Below are positions 12,441-31,215 of a DNA stretch of 64,000 bases, piece after piece. The first letter of the stretch is position 1; every line of letters begins with the position of its first letter. The position numbers and the translations under genes were made by a program. The notes under the pieces were generated by a model that saw only the letters and a list, made by a program, of their open reading frames with translations, was not told the DNA's origin and did not search any database. The DNA lies in assembly GCF_051014685.1 (NCBI RefSeq), contig NC_135051.1, positions 13,597,557 through 13,661,556 of the forward strand, given 5' to 3'. Source of the stretch: Ptiloglossa arizonensis. Lineage: Eukaryota > Arthropoda > Insecta > Hymenoptera > Colletidae.

Positions 12441-13267
12441 ACGTCAAACAGTCAAACAGAGAAGTAAAGAAACGGAAGAAGTTCAATTCCGATGTTAACC
12501 CTCGTGTCTGTATCCAAATTGTTAGCAATTGTTCGAATTCTGCGCGTAAGTCTGATATAGGCAAAGTGAAAGGTCCCAAGCTGTTTAATCGGGAATACGA
12601 ACAAACTATTTCATCTGCGCCTTAAGTGATAGAGGTAAAGTTTAGATTGTAATATCTTGGTTCGTGAAAAAACTTATAGTGTTTGTATAGATGAAAAATA
12701 TGAAACAACCGTTTTTGTTTACCATTAATAGAGAATGGTACGTTTTGCATGTACTAGTTCCCTTTTGATCCCTTTACACTTTCGTTAATACATTGACTGT
12801 CCAGCCCAATTTATATAATATTTGAATCTTCCAGAATTTATACTTTGACCAAAAGTTTCTGCAGGAACCATACTCCTACACGTGCTCTGAATAATTTATT
12901 TATATACTCTATGGTTCCGTTTAGAATCCAAATGACTATAGCTTTCTGTATACGGGTACCCATGAGTATATCTCGGCTATTACACAAGAGTAACCTCGTT
13001 GTCCATTAAACTTTCTTCGTAAACGTTTACTCGAAAAACGCGAGTCGACGTAAAATTATCTAAATTTCGAAATCTTGGAAATCGATTATCGGTACCCAAA
13101 CGTTGAAGTTGCACGGAGGACTTTTATTTTTTGCATTTTAAATATTCAAGTAGGTGAAGAGTAATTGTTTTTCTAAAGTCGTAGAGTAAAGTGGGTCGCG
13201 ACGAGTGGTAGAACTGGCAAGGGACGAAATTACGCGGAAAATGATTCGAAAATTGAAAATAACATTT

Positions 13268-13760
13268 TTTCGTATAATGCTCCGTTTTCGAGGTAATCGA
13301 ATTTGAAAATTTGTCGGGTGCGCGTGCTCTTGGCTATCTCCCGACGACGGATTTCGCTATACACGACTAATCCCGGTTGTTCTTGTGTTTATAAACATGG
13401 CAATAGCGAGCTTAACTACTGCCTATCGGGCTGTTACTCGCTATCGGATTGGATTATCGGTATCAACGAAAACTCTTTTCTGCTAAAAAATAAAATCGTA
13501 CAGGCCTTTGAACAAGTAAAAGTTCGAAATACTATTGCCAGCGGTACACGCTTCTTTGATTCATCGAGCAACCCTTTGTACTCGAAAACGAGCGTTATTA
13601 AAATTGCTAAAATGCGTTGTAAATTAGTATCATTCGTAAAGCTATTAACGTTGTCGTATACCTTGTAATCCGTTTAGTCGAAAGTTATCAAAATACATAC
13701 GTAACCGACAAATATTCAAATTCGATTATCTCGAAAACGATACCGTAAGAATTTTTCGAG
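13268..13760. repeat. Foldback/TIR structure with arms of about 100 bp
   Basis: Left arm CGTTTTCGAGGTAATCGAAT...TTTGTCGG near 13282-13316 matches the reverse complement of CCGACAAAT...TCGATTATCTCGAAAACG near 13707-13742. Weaker similarity continues inward to about 13370 and 13655. The 290-bp centre has no coding capacity I trust, although a 121-codon frame crosses it. Probably a non-autonomous DNA transposon remnant. Confidence 0.65.
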
Positions 13761-15204
13761 GCCAAAGTATAATTCAATCGTATTATTTTTCCTGGAAAAA
13801 TTGAAATTGCGCAAACGAAGAAAGAACATCGCGTTACGAAGTAACAATTATTCGATCCATAAGTAATACAAATTGATCAAGTTACAGTCGACTATCGGAG
13901 ATCGTCGTTACTTATTCAGACAAACCTGATTCTACGAATAAATAACAATCTCGATTTTACGTATTACAGTTCGAACTCGTTGTCTCGCCTAGAAGTACCA
14001 ACAGGAACCAAGATCTTCCCAACTCGGTAATAACTCTGGAAAAGGGCGATGCGTTGACAGTTCCAGTGAGATGCCATTTACGTGTACATTTCCTAGTGTG
14101 TTACAGGCAACAGCGCGTAGCACCTAATTATAGATTGTTCTAAAACGGTGTACCATTTCTCGGAGTCGAATCAAATATTGGACAGTTTACATCCGATTAA
14201 CGGAAGAGCCGGAGGACTTTGCACGAAACCAGTTACCAGAGAGGGCAAGAATACGAACGAAGGTAGACGCTAACGACCGGTCACGTGCTCGACCGACAGT
14301 TAGGGGTTGGAAAAGGAAATTCCAGTTTAGAAAATTACCGCGTCATTACCCTAACCATCGTGGCCAGTGGGGACAGAGTGGGGAACCGGCTGGTAATGTC
14401 CACTACGGGGCAGATCGTCGATTGATAAGAACGAGGCAAGGAAGAAATTAGAAAGAGAGACACGAGAAGGCAACCCTCCGTTGAAGAATTATCGAGGATT
14501 TCGAGACGATAAGCAACCCCTCGAAAGTGTGACTGGGTAAATTCATCGTCGACTTCATTATTCGACCACTCGACCGGCTTTCGATTCTTCATTTACATCG
14601 CGCACCTCTTCTTATTATTACTTTGCCCGTGCTCTAGACACTTCCGCTGCTCGGCCATTAACTCGCGCTCATGCTTATCGAGCCATGCTTTTGGGATCTT
14701 TTTACGGTACACGCCACTGCTGCCCCTTTCTTCGCCTTATTTTATCCCTCTCGATTACGGGGTGTGAATGTTTTAACGGAATAACGAACGAGGGGTATCG
14801 ACGGATGTCCCGATGAAATATACCACATTCTGTCATTAAGCGTCGGTTTAACCAACATCTGGCTAAGAGAAACTGAAAGTGTCCAAGCTGCTACGAAATT
14901 AAGCGATTACCAATGCTGTCGAGCCAATCATCTGTATCGTTCATCTTCGTCGATATTGTACACGCGCATGGAACTTACGACAGGGATAGTTTCTGTCGGG
15001 AGACATCGATGCACCAATTCCTGTTTAAACGTTTCGCTTCCAAGCACGCCTTTCTCGAAGTTCTTTTTCCCGAAAATGTTATTCTAATCTTTCATTGTCC
15101 TTATTCCAAAACTCTCGACGGGAGAAAACACCTGCAGATGGATTACTCGACTTTCGATTTACAATTACAGAACTCGTACTTTCAAACTGCGCGAGTTTTA
15201 TAAG

Positions 15205-16080
15205 TCGTAAAGAAATGTCTACTCTTTTATTATATAATATATAATATTATAATATAATATAGATTAATTTAATTTTTCTAACAATAATGTAATTATTAAT
15301 CTAAATTAGTATAATTATTTTTAATGAAGTTTGTCCTGAATTTTGTCAAAGTTGTTAACGATATACACACGAGCAATCAGATCCAAATCTTATAATATGC
15401 CTATAGTAAATTATATAATTATAATATAAAGAAATATTATTTATCCGATCTTTTATTTAATCTTAATACTTTTTTAATATAAATTATAAAACATTTTTTT
15501 CCAAAACTATTTACCATTAATATACTCGAGGCATGAAGATTATACCTACAAATCTGCTTATAACTGTAATAATTGTAATTTCACCGATTTTCACCAATTC
15601 GATATAACGTCAAAGAAGTGAAAAAGAAATATATTATTTCAAACGCCTCAAGTACCAGAGACATTGTATACATTGCAGTTGTACTCGAATCGCTTCCCAC
15701 AATATCGTGCAAAATAAATGTATCACTGAATAATTTAGTTTCTCGTATATCTAGTGTATTGTAATAATTGTTTGGATTAAATAACCTCTAATTCTACACG
15801 ACTAATGTACTAATAACAATACTTTCTTTCTGCGCACACTCTGGGCGACTCGATTACTATTAACCGACTAATCGTCTAAAATCCCGGGAATCGACACCAC
15901 TCTCCCCACTCCATTATCAAAGCTCGTACTTTTACATAGTTGTAACTATAATATTCGTATAAATAATTGTCCACAATAATAACTTTCTATTTCCATTCAA
16001 TATTATTATAAATATTGAATAGAATCGTTCGTAATAAACAAAATAACAATTATCGATTCTTTGCTCTTTAAAATCAAAGA
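15205..16080. other. AT-rich block in the long pros intron
   Basis: Much lower GC than its surroundings, with TATTATATAATATATAATAT-type words near 15221-15260 and few CpG. No coding frame above 60 codons. Could be an old AT-rich transposon remnant or a matrix-attachment-like region; not determinable here. Confidence 0.5.
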
Positions 16081-16936
16081 GTAGATAAGCGTCGATTAAA
16101 ATATTTCATTTGTCCGATCGGAATTGTTTCCTCAGTTGCGAGAATTTTCATCCAATTCGAAATACAAAGAATCCAACAACGAGATAAAGATACGCGCGAG
16201 GAATGTATTTCGACAGGGGAAAATCCACTCGATAAACGATGGGAATCGTTCGGAGTCGAGTAACCGAAGCAGACACCCGCGAACGTGTGACGGGACACCA
16301 GCGGAAACTCGCGCGTCACCGAAACATGGCCGACGCTGTGCTCGAAGTGTTAAACGGAAGATCGTCCCCGGTAGCGAAGGAATCGCGGCTGGATTCTCAT
16401 TCGCTATCGAGAAACCGTGGCCCCCACGCGACGCAAAATCCATCGTCTGGCCGGTTCTGTGTCGTGTACGGTCGCTGTCCATTATACGACATAAAATTGC
16501 TTCCATCCGGAAGATAAGATCTCACGGCCGAGTCGCGTGTCCTACCGTAGGATCTGATAACGAACTAACCCGAGTCCACGCGGTTCTCACCCTTTCTTTT
16601 CTCTTTGTCTCCCTTTTTTTCCCCTTATTTCGCGCACAAACAGACAGACGGAGGCGGAGATGCAGGCAGATAGAGAGACCACCGCGTATATAGGCGCGCG
16701 AATGCAGCACACGTAACGGGCGCGCACAGGCGTCGCAACCCTGTCATCGACGACCCCAATCATCCCCCCCGGCAAACTTCATCGAACGAAGGCTGTCAAT
16801 ATCGTCGTCGGTATAAGCAGATCCGATGATGTACGCTCGACGTCAACGAGTCTCCGTAAGATATCGGACGTGCTTTCGATTCGACGCGCGCGTGAGAAAA
16901 TAGGGTGCGAAGAATCGCTTTGTGAAACCTCGTCCT

Positions 16937-16979
16937 TCTCTCTCTCTCTCTATCTCTCTCTCTCTCTCTTTCTCTCTCT
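16937..16979. repeat. (TC)n microsatellite
   Basis: TCTCTCTC run with TATC and TTTC interruptions. Confidence 0.9.
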
Positions 16980-19960
16980 GGTGGACGCGCGCGCGCGAGC
17001 CTGATCTCCTTTCGTTCCCTGTTCCCCCCGAGTCCCTTTACTGTTGCGCATTTTCGCTTCGGGACCGATTTTCTCGTTCGCGGGGGAGCGGGAGAGGTTT
17101 GCAACTGACGACGACGAAAACGCTCCCGTCGCGCGAGTTGCAAGAATCGTTTCGACGCAGCGGCACCATGCGTGGTATTGCTTTTTTTTTCGATTCCAGG
17201 AATCTGATTCCAAAAGGTTATTAATTTCTCACTCTTCTGGACTAATTTTTCTCGAGGAGTACGATTTTGCGAACATTTTTTATATAAAGTCGCGGAAATT
17301 TAGAAAGCAACGATGGCAGACATTTATACATTACTTTGAAACATTTTTTTAAGAGTCTACCGATACGTAAATACTTCTATAGCTGTCGCTTGTTTGATTT
17401 TTTATTCATCGAAGAGTAGCAATAATTTTCCATGGAACAACGAACATTCATATATGTGTATATGTTTTTATAAATTGTAGAAATCTCGCGTTACGGTAAT
17501 AAGGTATCGAATAGTGGCAAGTCACGAGCTGTTCTCGTAATAATTATCGTATTCGACGAAGGTCGAGCATAGTTGTAAATTTTTCTCGGTAAATGGCTGT
17601 CGATAAGATACATTTGACTCGGGAGATCAAAGGTGGAATCTGTTGTACAAGAGCCTGACGAAGATTGGACGAATCCAATTGACAGATCGTTTCGAAACGA
17701 CACGACAGAAGGGTTTAAGGACGCGTACGTACTTGCGAAATCTGTAAAAGATCTTGGAATCATATTTATCTTATCACGAGTGTTCCACGAAGACCATAAT
17801 TTTTCTTTCTCCACGTTCTTGCGTCATATGGCGTAGAAAGTCGGGAGTCGTATGAATAATGATGATCGTAACTACGAACACAATGCAACGTGACTTGGAA
17901 TTGTTAGTACGAACAGCAAGAGCAACCGAGCTATTAGTTTTCCGTAAAGTACCAATCGGGGATTATTACTTGAAAATAAGGCTTCCTTTGAGTAGAATTT
18001 CCAATTTGAATCGATCGAATAAATAATTCAATCTTTCTGCAATCGAAAGAGTACTATCTCCCGTATGAAAATACGAAGTTTTAATATCAATCGGTAGAAG
18101 TTAAATGTCTGATAATTTAAAAAAAAAAAAAAAGCAGTAAGCGGAGCTCTAGCGTTACTATACTCCCTATGTAGACTTTTTATCAACCGTGTCGATCCCT
18201 CGAACGATTCTCCGATATTTAACCGATCGATCCAAAAATTTATTCCCCTGACAGTTTCTTATCATAATCTTGACCGTAATTCACGGTGTCGGAAGCGATT
18301 TGACGATTAAAACGGAGCGTAGGGGGGAGAAGTTCGATCGATCGCGTATTAACATCGCCGATTAATAGTTTGCGTAGAATGCGCAACGTCTCTGCTCTGC
18401 GTACGAATATAACGCTCAGCTCACATCGTTTCGACGATTTTGAATTTTATCCAGAAAACTAAAGGAGGAAAGAAGAAAAAAAAATTCTGGAAATCGTGAT
18501 ATCGATCGAGAAACAATTTATACAAGGTCCAAGGAAACCACGTTTATTGACCACAATTTTCAAGGCTTTGCGTCGCGTACGCAGCGTTCATTTCTTAACG
18601 CTATGTACGCGGTGTCCTGAAAGCCTCGGCGTACTTTTAAAAAATGACCTGAATTTCGAACATACATCTTAACGATGCGCTGCACGAAGTGCTCGTACAA
18701 TTCGTGTGCTGGAAAGAGGAACTTTTGGAACTCGAATGGGTCTACAATTACTCGATGGTTTATGCTGTAAAGAATCCTCCAACGCTTCGCACTACACTCT
18801 TCGCGTATCATTCTTTTCTCAATAACCATTTGAAATTCGACAGACTGGTTCATTTACGATTCATTATTACTTATTCTTTCACCTAGAATTTGTTACTTTC
18901 CACCGTACTTTCCGTATCATTTACTATTTAAATGTTCACTCATCTGAGCGCATATTTCCCCGTTTGGCGGTCACACCCTGTAATTAATACTTTTTCTTCC
19001 GCGAATAGTCTCTTCTTCGGGGAACCAAGCTTGCAATGATCAATGTTTCGAGCCATACAAGTTCGTTATTTTCCCCGTTAAACAACGCTCGAGAATATAC
19101 GCGTAAACCGTTAAGAAATGCGGTCGAAATTCATCTTACTTTACAAAAATATTCGACCATCTTTCAGATTACTCTGTACAGCGAAACGTTCTTGAAAATT
19201 CGAAGGATATTTCCGGAGTCGCTGAATAAAATCAACGTCTGCGTTTCGCGAAAGTGGACATCGAGGTTCCGCGATGACTTTAACGTCGGGCTGGCAATGT
19301 TTTCGCTAAATTTGTTTCCCGTGGTCGAAAATTCGTAGGGCGTCCGAGTTTCTCGGGTAAGAAGCGTTCTCAGGTCGAAACGTTCGGAAGATTGGGAAAG
19401 GATGACCGAGAGTGTCAGAGACCGGGGTGTTCTCGTGACAAAAGTACAACGACGAGCGGGTGACACGGGAAGGGCGAAGGCCGAGGGGCGAGGGGTGGCC
19501 GGTACACGTAGCAGCGTAGAATAATGTGGCGAGGCATTTCCGCATAGGAAGCCGTGCATTAGGCTATCAGATCGAGCACGCTCAACGACTGTCGGAGAGC
19601 CAGGAGGAAAAAGTGTCCCGGGGTAAACCCTTACGTGATTAGCCGTCAAAGGAGAAGGTCCGTAGGGTGAAAGTGTGCCTAATGAGCCGCGAGATTGGCA
19701 CCTTCGTGTCGTCCTTTAATCGCCATTTTACGGGAAACTTGTACGAAACTGATATGCAAGGATTATCAAGAGGAAAGTTTCAATTTCTCCCTTTTACGAT
19801 CGTTAGGGTGGCCGCCGGGGTAGACGTGGAAATTATTTATGGACACCGGCGGCTAGAAACATTGAGATTATAAGCGGCACGGTTCGAAGGGAGGATCTTT
19901 TCCACCCCTGGCGGTTAATTCTTCACGAACCGCAACAGTTTATCCGTTGCGGACGGACCG

Positions 19961-20370
19961 TTCCCACTAGCGTTAATTTTATCACGGGGGCACGGGGTGA
20001 TCCGAGTTTCTCCACCTCGTTCATGGGGACTCGATCGTTCCTTCTATTGCCCAAAAGGAAAGAAAAGAACGCGTTTTTTTTTTTGCCCCCCGCGGAGAGT
20101 GCTCTGCGAGGGAAATTCGAGAAAGACGACCGCGAAGGGGGCAAGTGGAAATGGTTAGGTCGCGAACGGAGCGTTCCCACTAACGTTAATTTTATCACGG
20201 GGACACGGGGTGATCCGAGTTTCTCCACCTCATTTATGGGGACTCGATCGTTCCCCGTATTGTCCAAAAGGAAAGAAAAGAACGCGTTTTTTTCTTGCTC
20301 CCCGCGGAGAGTGCTCTGCGAGCGAAATTCGAGCAAGACGACGCGAAGGGGGTACGCGGAGATGGTTAGG
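19961..20370 (+). repeat. Tandem duplication, unit 213 bp (two copies)
   Basis: TTCCCACTA(G/A)CGTTAATTTTATCACGGGG recurs at 19961 and 20174. The units share a T-rich run and the GCGGAGAGTGCTCTGCGAG block, and end at ATGGTTAGG. The duplication explains the 184-codon frame over 20023-20577, which is not a gene. Confidence 0.9.
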
Positions 20371-22547
20371 ATGGAGGATGGCCCGCTCGCGGTCTCACTC
20401 GTCGAAAGAGACCACCGAAGAACCCCTCTGCCGTGTTTCGACGGTTTGGTCTCTCGTCATCGGGAGCACCGGCTTACACGAGACGTTGGAAAAAGAACGG
20501 AGAAGAACGAGGGAGTGGGCAGCCTCGAGGAAGAGGGAGAGAGAGAGAGAGAACGAAGATCCCTCCGGCCGACATGACAAAATGTAGCGAAATATATTCA
20601 GCCGGTAATTAGCTTTGTGCTTAACGGCGGAAGCCGGTCGCCGATGCAATTTTTGCTGGACGTTTGAAACTTTCGCTAACACGCTCCGCGGCCGGTTCTC
20701 TCTTATCAACCGCTCTAACCGATTCTCTTTCCCGCTGCCTACGATGGAATTGTTTCGAGGAGAAGGAAACAGGGCCAGGGGGAACACGGGAGGAGGAGAG
20801 GTGGTCGAAGGGCGACGTACCGGGAACGGCACGAGGGACAACTTGTTCGCAACTGATCCGCGTACCCTTTGGCTTTTCAGTCGGCGCGTACACGTCCGTG
20901 ATTTTTTTTAATGCTCCGCGCGCGCGCGCGCGTACGCACGCCTACACTCTCATCCTCAAGCTTCGTAAGTCCCTCCCCTCTGCCCTTACTTACCCACCTA
21001 ACTCCCGACGTCGTCGTCGTGGTCGTCGTCGTCGCCACGTGCCTAATTCGAAACGAATCGAGACGCTTCGCGAGCCCGATTCGCTTCCATTATATCGCGC
21101 AGGGTAAAAAATTTCGTACGAAGTTTTCGCTCATTTTCGCGGCAGGATTTTAAGTGTGCTCCTTCCTCGTTTCCGCGCCGGCCGGGGAACCGGGCAGGCC
21201 GTGGAGGGTGGGGGCCATCGGATTTTAACGGACCTTTTTCCGCGTTAATTAAATTCTGTGGCTCGCCTCCCCGGGTCGCTCGAGTGCCTCGAATATTTCG
21301 CACGAGATCGACGATACGGACCGTCGCTGTGATCGACATATTGAAAATCGATGACAAAGTCGAGCGCGAAATTTTCGGAGCTGGTGTCAAGTTCGCGACA
21401 AATTTTACCGGTTTTAGCCCGGATCGAGGTTCCGGTACCCTCGTGGCGGTTTACGGAGAAGAATCGAGATTACGATCGAAGAACGACGCGAATACGTAAA
21501 TCGCGTTTCGAGATATCGGAGGAAAACAAATTTTCGGGCTACTCGAAACACCTGTCGAGTGTGTACCTCTTTTGCAACCTTCCCGACGCCCGCTTTTACG
21601 AAAAACGATCGATTCGTACGAAATTGAATTTCGAGTCGATCGACGCGCACGAGAAATTCTCCCGCGCGAATGGACGAACGGAGAGTAGGGGGAGAGTGAC
21701 GCGACACGGTTAAGAACGGAGTCGTCTACGCGATAAATGTCGGTGTTGGGTGAAAACTTATGGTCTCCGGGAGGACTGGGCGTCTCTCGCGATAAGAAAC
21801 CGGCAATAATGTAGCAGCGTGACCACGTGCGGCCTCTTCGACCGCCTTGTATCTCGAATCTGCACTGTACTCAGGCTAATTATAATCAGGCTAATGCCTG
21901 CCGGCCGGTATGTGTCGGTACCCACCGCCTCCTACGTTCCATACCTGCGGCAATGTAGCCGCGTTACTTATCCCCGACCGAAGAGGAGTAATTAAGATTC
22001 GGACACACCCATCGTGACTCTCGTCTCTTGGGCTCTGACCGTTTCTACGCAGGGAGTGGTCGATCCCGTAGAAAGCTCGTTCTCGTTTGCATACGCGGGA
22101 ACGTGATCGCGTACCAGAAACGTCTTCCACGATCTCGTTCTTTTTTTCGATCGCGAGACGAACACGCCGACGTGTTCATTTCAAGTCGACGTACCATTTC
22201 CGTACGAGGGTTGGAGGTGTAACTCGACGAATTGGCGAATTTACGAGTTCGAGAACGATTTCTCGCATCGATGGTCTCGCGTACGTCCTTCGACCTTACA
22301 CGAGCGTTCTCGTCGACGGTTACGGATCGTCGGCCGTGTTATGCAAATCACCGTGTACCCGTAACCGTGACAATTTCTTTTTCGAGCGTTACGGGCACCG
22401 AACGAACGCGAAGAGCGCGCGAGTACGTCGAAGGAGGGGGATCGAGGATCGTTTCGTTACGAATCCGGATAATGGCCGTTTCTCCGAGCTCGAAAACAAC
22501 CCCCTTCGTCGACTTCCCGCGCGGGATCGTAAATACTCGACAATCGT
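20371..22547. other. Non-coding stretch just downstream of the pros homeodomain exon
   Basis: No frame resembles the missing Prospero C-terminus. CpG-dense sequence with short GTC/GA runs (for example 21010-21035). No element recognised. Confidence 0.55.
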
Positions 22548-22553
22548 ACTCAC
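22548..22553 (-). other. pros: Donor after the homeodomain exon (GTGAGT)
   Basis: TTTTCG is followed by GTGAGTACG, a strong U2 5' splice site. It begins the intron leading to the missing C-terminal exon. Confidence 0.9.
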
Positions 22554-30079
<7,526 letters not shown>

Positions 30080-31200
30080 CGGCCGTCTGGTTGGTCGGCC
30101 CCCCGAAGGCCTCCGCGTCCCCTCCCCGCCAGGGTTCCTTGTCACCCCTCCCCTTCGCGCTCGAATAGCCCCTCGTGGCTCAGCGCGCTGCTTCTGTACT
30201 CTACTACTCTCACCGTTTCCCCTACCACAGCCGCCTTTCCTCCTCGTTCCTTCTACCTTCTCGTCCCCACTCCGATCGTCAACACTCCCCTCTCCACTTT
30301 CTTCGTCTTCGGCGGCTCCTTTTCCTTTTCCTTCTCCTTCTCCTTCTCCTTTTCCTTTTCCTTCTCCTTCTCCTTCTCTTCTCCTTCGCCTTCACCTTCT
30401 CCTTCTCCTTCGCCGTCTCCTTCTCCTTCTCCCCGTTCTTCTCCTCCTCCTCTTCCTCCTCCTCCTCCTCCTCCTCCTTCTCTTCCTCCTTCTCCGCCGC
30501 CTTCTCCGCCGCCTCCTCCGCCGCCTCCTCCGCCGCCGCCTCCTCCGCCGCCTCCTCCTCCTCCTCCGCCGCCTCCTCCTCCTCCTCCTCCTCCTCCTCC
30601 TCCGCCGCCTCCTCCTCCTCCTCCTCCTCCTCCTCCTCCTCCGCTGCCGCCGCCGCCGCCGACGACGACGTCGGCAGCCTTCTCCTTCCTGACGAACTCC
30701 TGCTTCCTCCTCTTCTCCTCCTTCTCCTTCTCTCGCGCCTTCTCTGCCACTTCTTCCGTCGTTCCTCGGTTTTTCTGCACCTCTTTTCACTATTCCGCGC
30801 CCCGCTCCTTCCGTCGCGGAGCTGACGCCAACAGCTGGGACTTCTCGATGACTCGGTGTCGGCGGTTCGTCTTCGTCTCGAAACGACGATTTCTCTCGGC
30901 GAAACGCGGCACGTTGTCGGGACTGTTTCCGCTACTTCCGCTTTTCCTTACGTTTCCGTTACGATGACAATTGAAGCCGACACCGCCACTTCCGCTACAG
31001 TTTCTACCGTTGTTACGTTTCTTCGCGACAGTCGCTGCGATATTACTCCCGTTGTTGATCGCGAGACGCGAGGCCGATGCTCTTGCGGACGAAATCCTCG
31101 TGCTCCCGCCTGGGAGCTGCATCCTTCGAGCTCGCCAAAGGGCTGAGTGCCCCTCGCTCCCTCGTCTCGATTTTCGTTGGCGCGATTCTTCTTATTACCT
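30080..31200 (-). other. pros: Putative pros 5' leader exon
   Basis: The sequence between the start codon and a candidate acceptor (ATATTTCTGTTTCAG, ending at 31201) contains no ATG in frame with pros next to the start. The sense strand is strongly purine-rich. It may be a 1.1-kb 5' UTR exon joined to an upstream non-coding exon. The transcription start cannot be seen in the sequence, so the extent is inference. Confidence 0.4.
30300..30670 (-). repeat. Purine (GGA/GGC/GAAAAG)n tract upstream of pros
   Basis: The plus strand is nearly pure CTTTTC/CTTCTC hexamers (30312-30425), then CCT/CCG triplets (30430-30660). On the pros sense strand this is GGA/GGC, 220 to 590 nt upstream of the ATG. 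It creates long spurious polyGly, polyArg and polySer frames. Within a leader it could form G-rich structure; that is inference. Confidence 0.9.
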
Positions 31201-31215
31201 CTGAAACAGAAATAT
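31201..31215 (-). other. Candidate 3' splice acceptor upstream of pros
   Basis: The minus strand reads ATATTTCTGTTTCAG then AGGTAATAAG: a good pyrimidine-rich acceptor. The following AG/GTAATA also resembles a donor. It is the best acceptor I saw in the kilobase above the ATG; support is from sequence pattern only. Confidence 0.35.

Larger units (their letters stand above)
12441..19960. other. Non-coding stretch
   Basis: Holds the foldback at 13268-13760, the AT-rich block and a (TC)n run. A 97-codon minus-strand frame at 18560-18853 looks somewhat protein-like but matches nothing I recognise. Nothing else supported. Confidence 0.55.
1..22553 (-). other. pros: Part of the long pros intron running off the left edge (inferred)
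   Basis: No continuation of the homeo-prospero domain was found on the minus strand between 22553 and 1, so this whole stretch should be intron of pros, at least 22.5 kb long. Unless a short exon was missed, it holds only repeats, MITE A, a histone H4 pseudogene, a foldback and microsatellites, listed separately. I see no other coding sequence on either strand. Confidence 0.65.

Noticed and set aside
18560..18853. 97-codon minus frame with a protein-like look (EFQKFLFPAHELYEHFVQ)
   Set aside because: Not recognised, no splice or start context, and length not exceptional; a blastp or tblastn hit to a transposase or gene would revive it.
20023..20577. 184-codon plus frame with internal repeat
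   Set aside because: Explained by the 213-bp tandem duplication, where a 3n period keeps the frame open.
30080..30145. 22-codon N-terminal extension of pros from 30145
   Set aside because: The triplet at 30145 is GTG, not ATG, and the extension is Gly/Arg-rich without similarity to Prospero proteins.
30175..30825. 216-codon polySer/polyLeu plus frame and overlapping polyGly and polyArg minus frames
   Set aside because: Produced by the CCT/CCG repeat tract; no non-repetitive conserved part.
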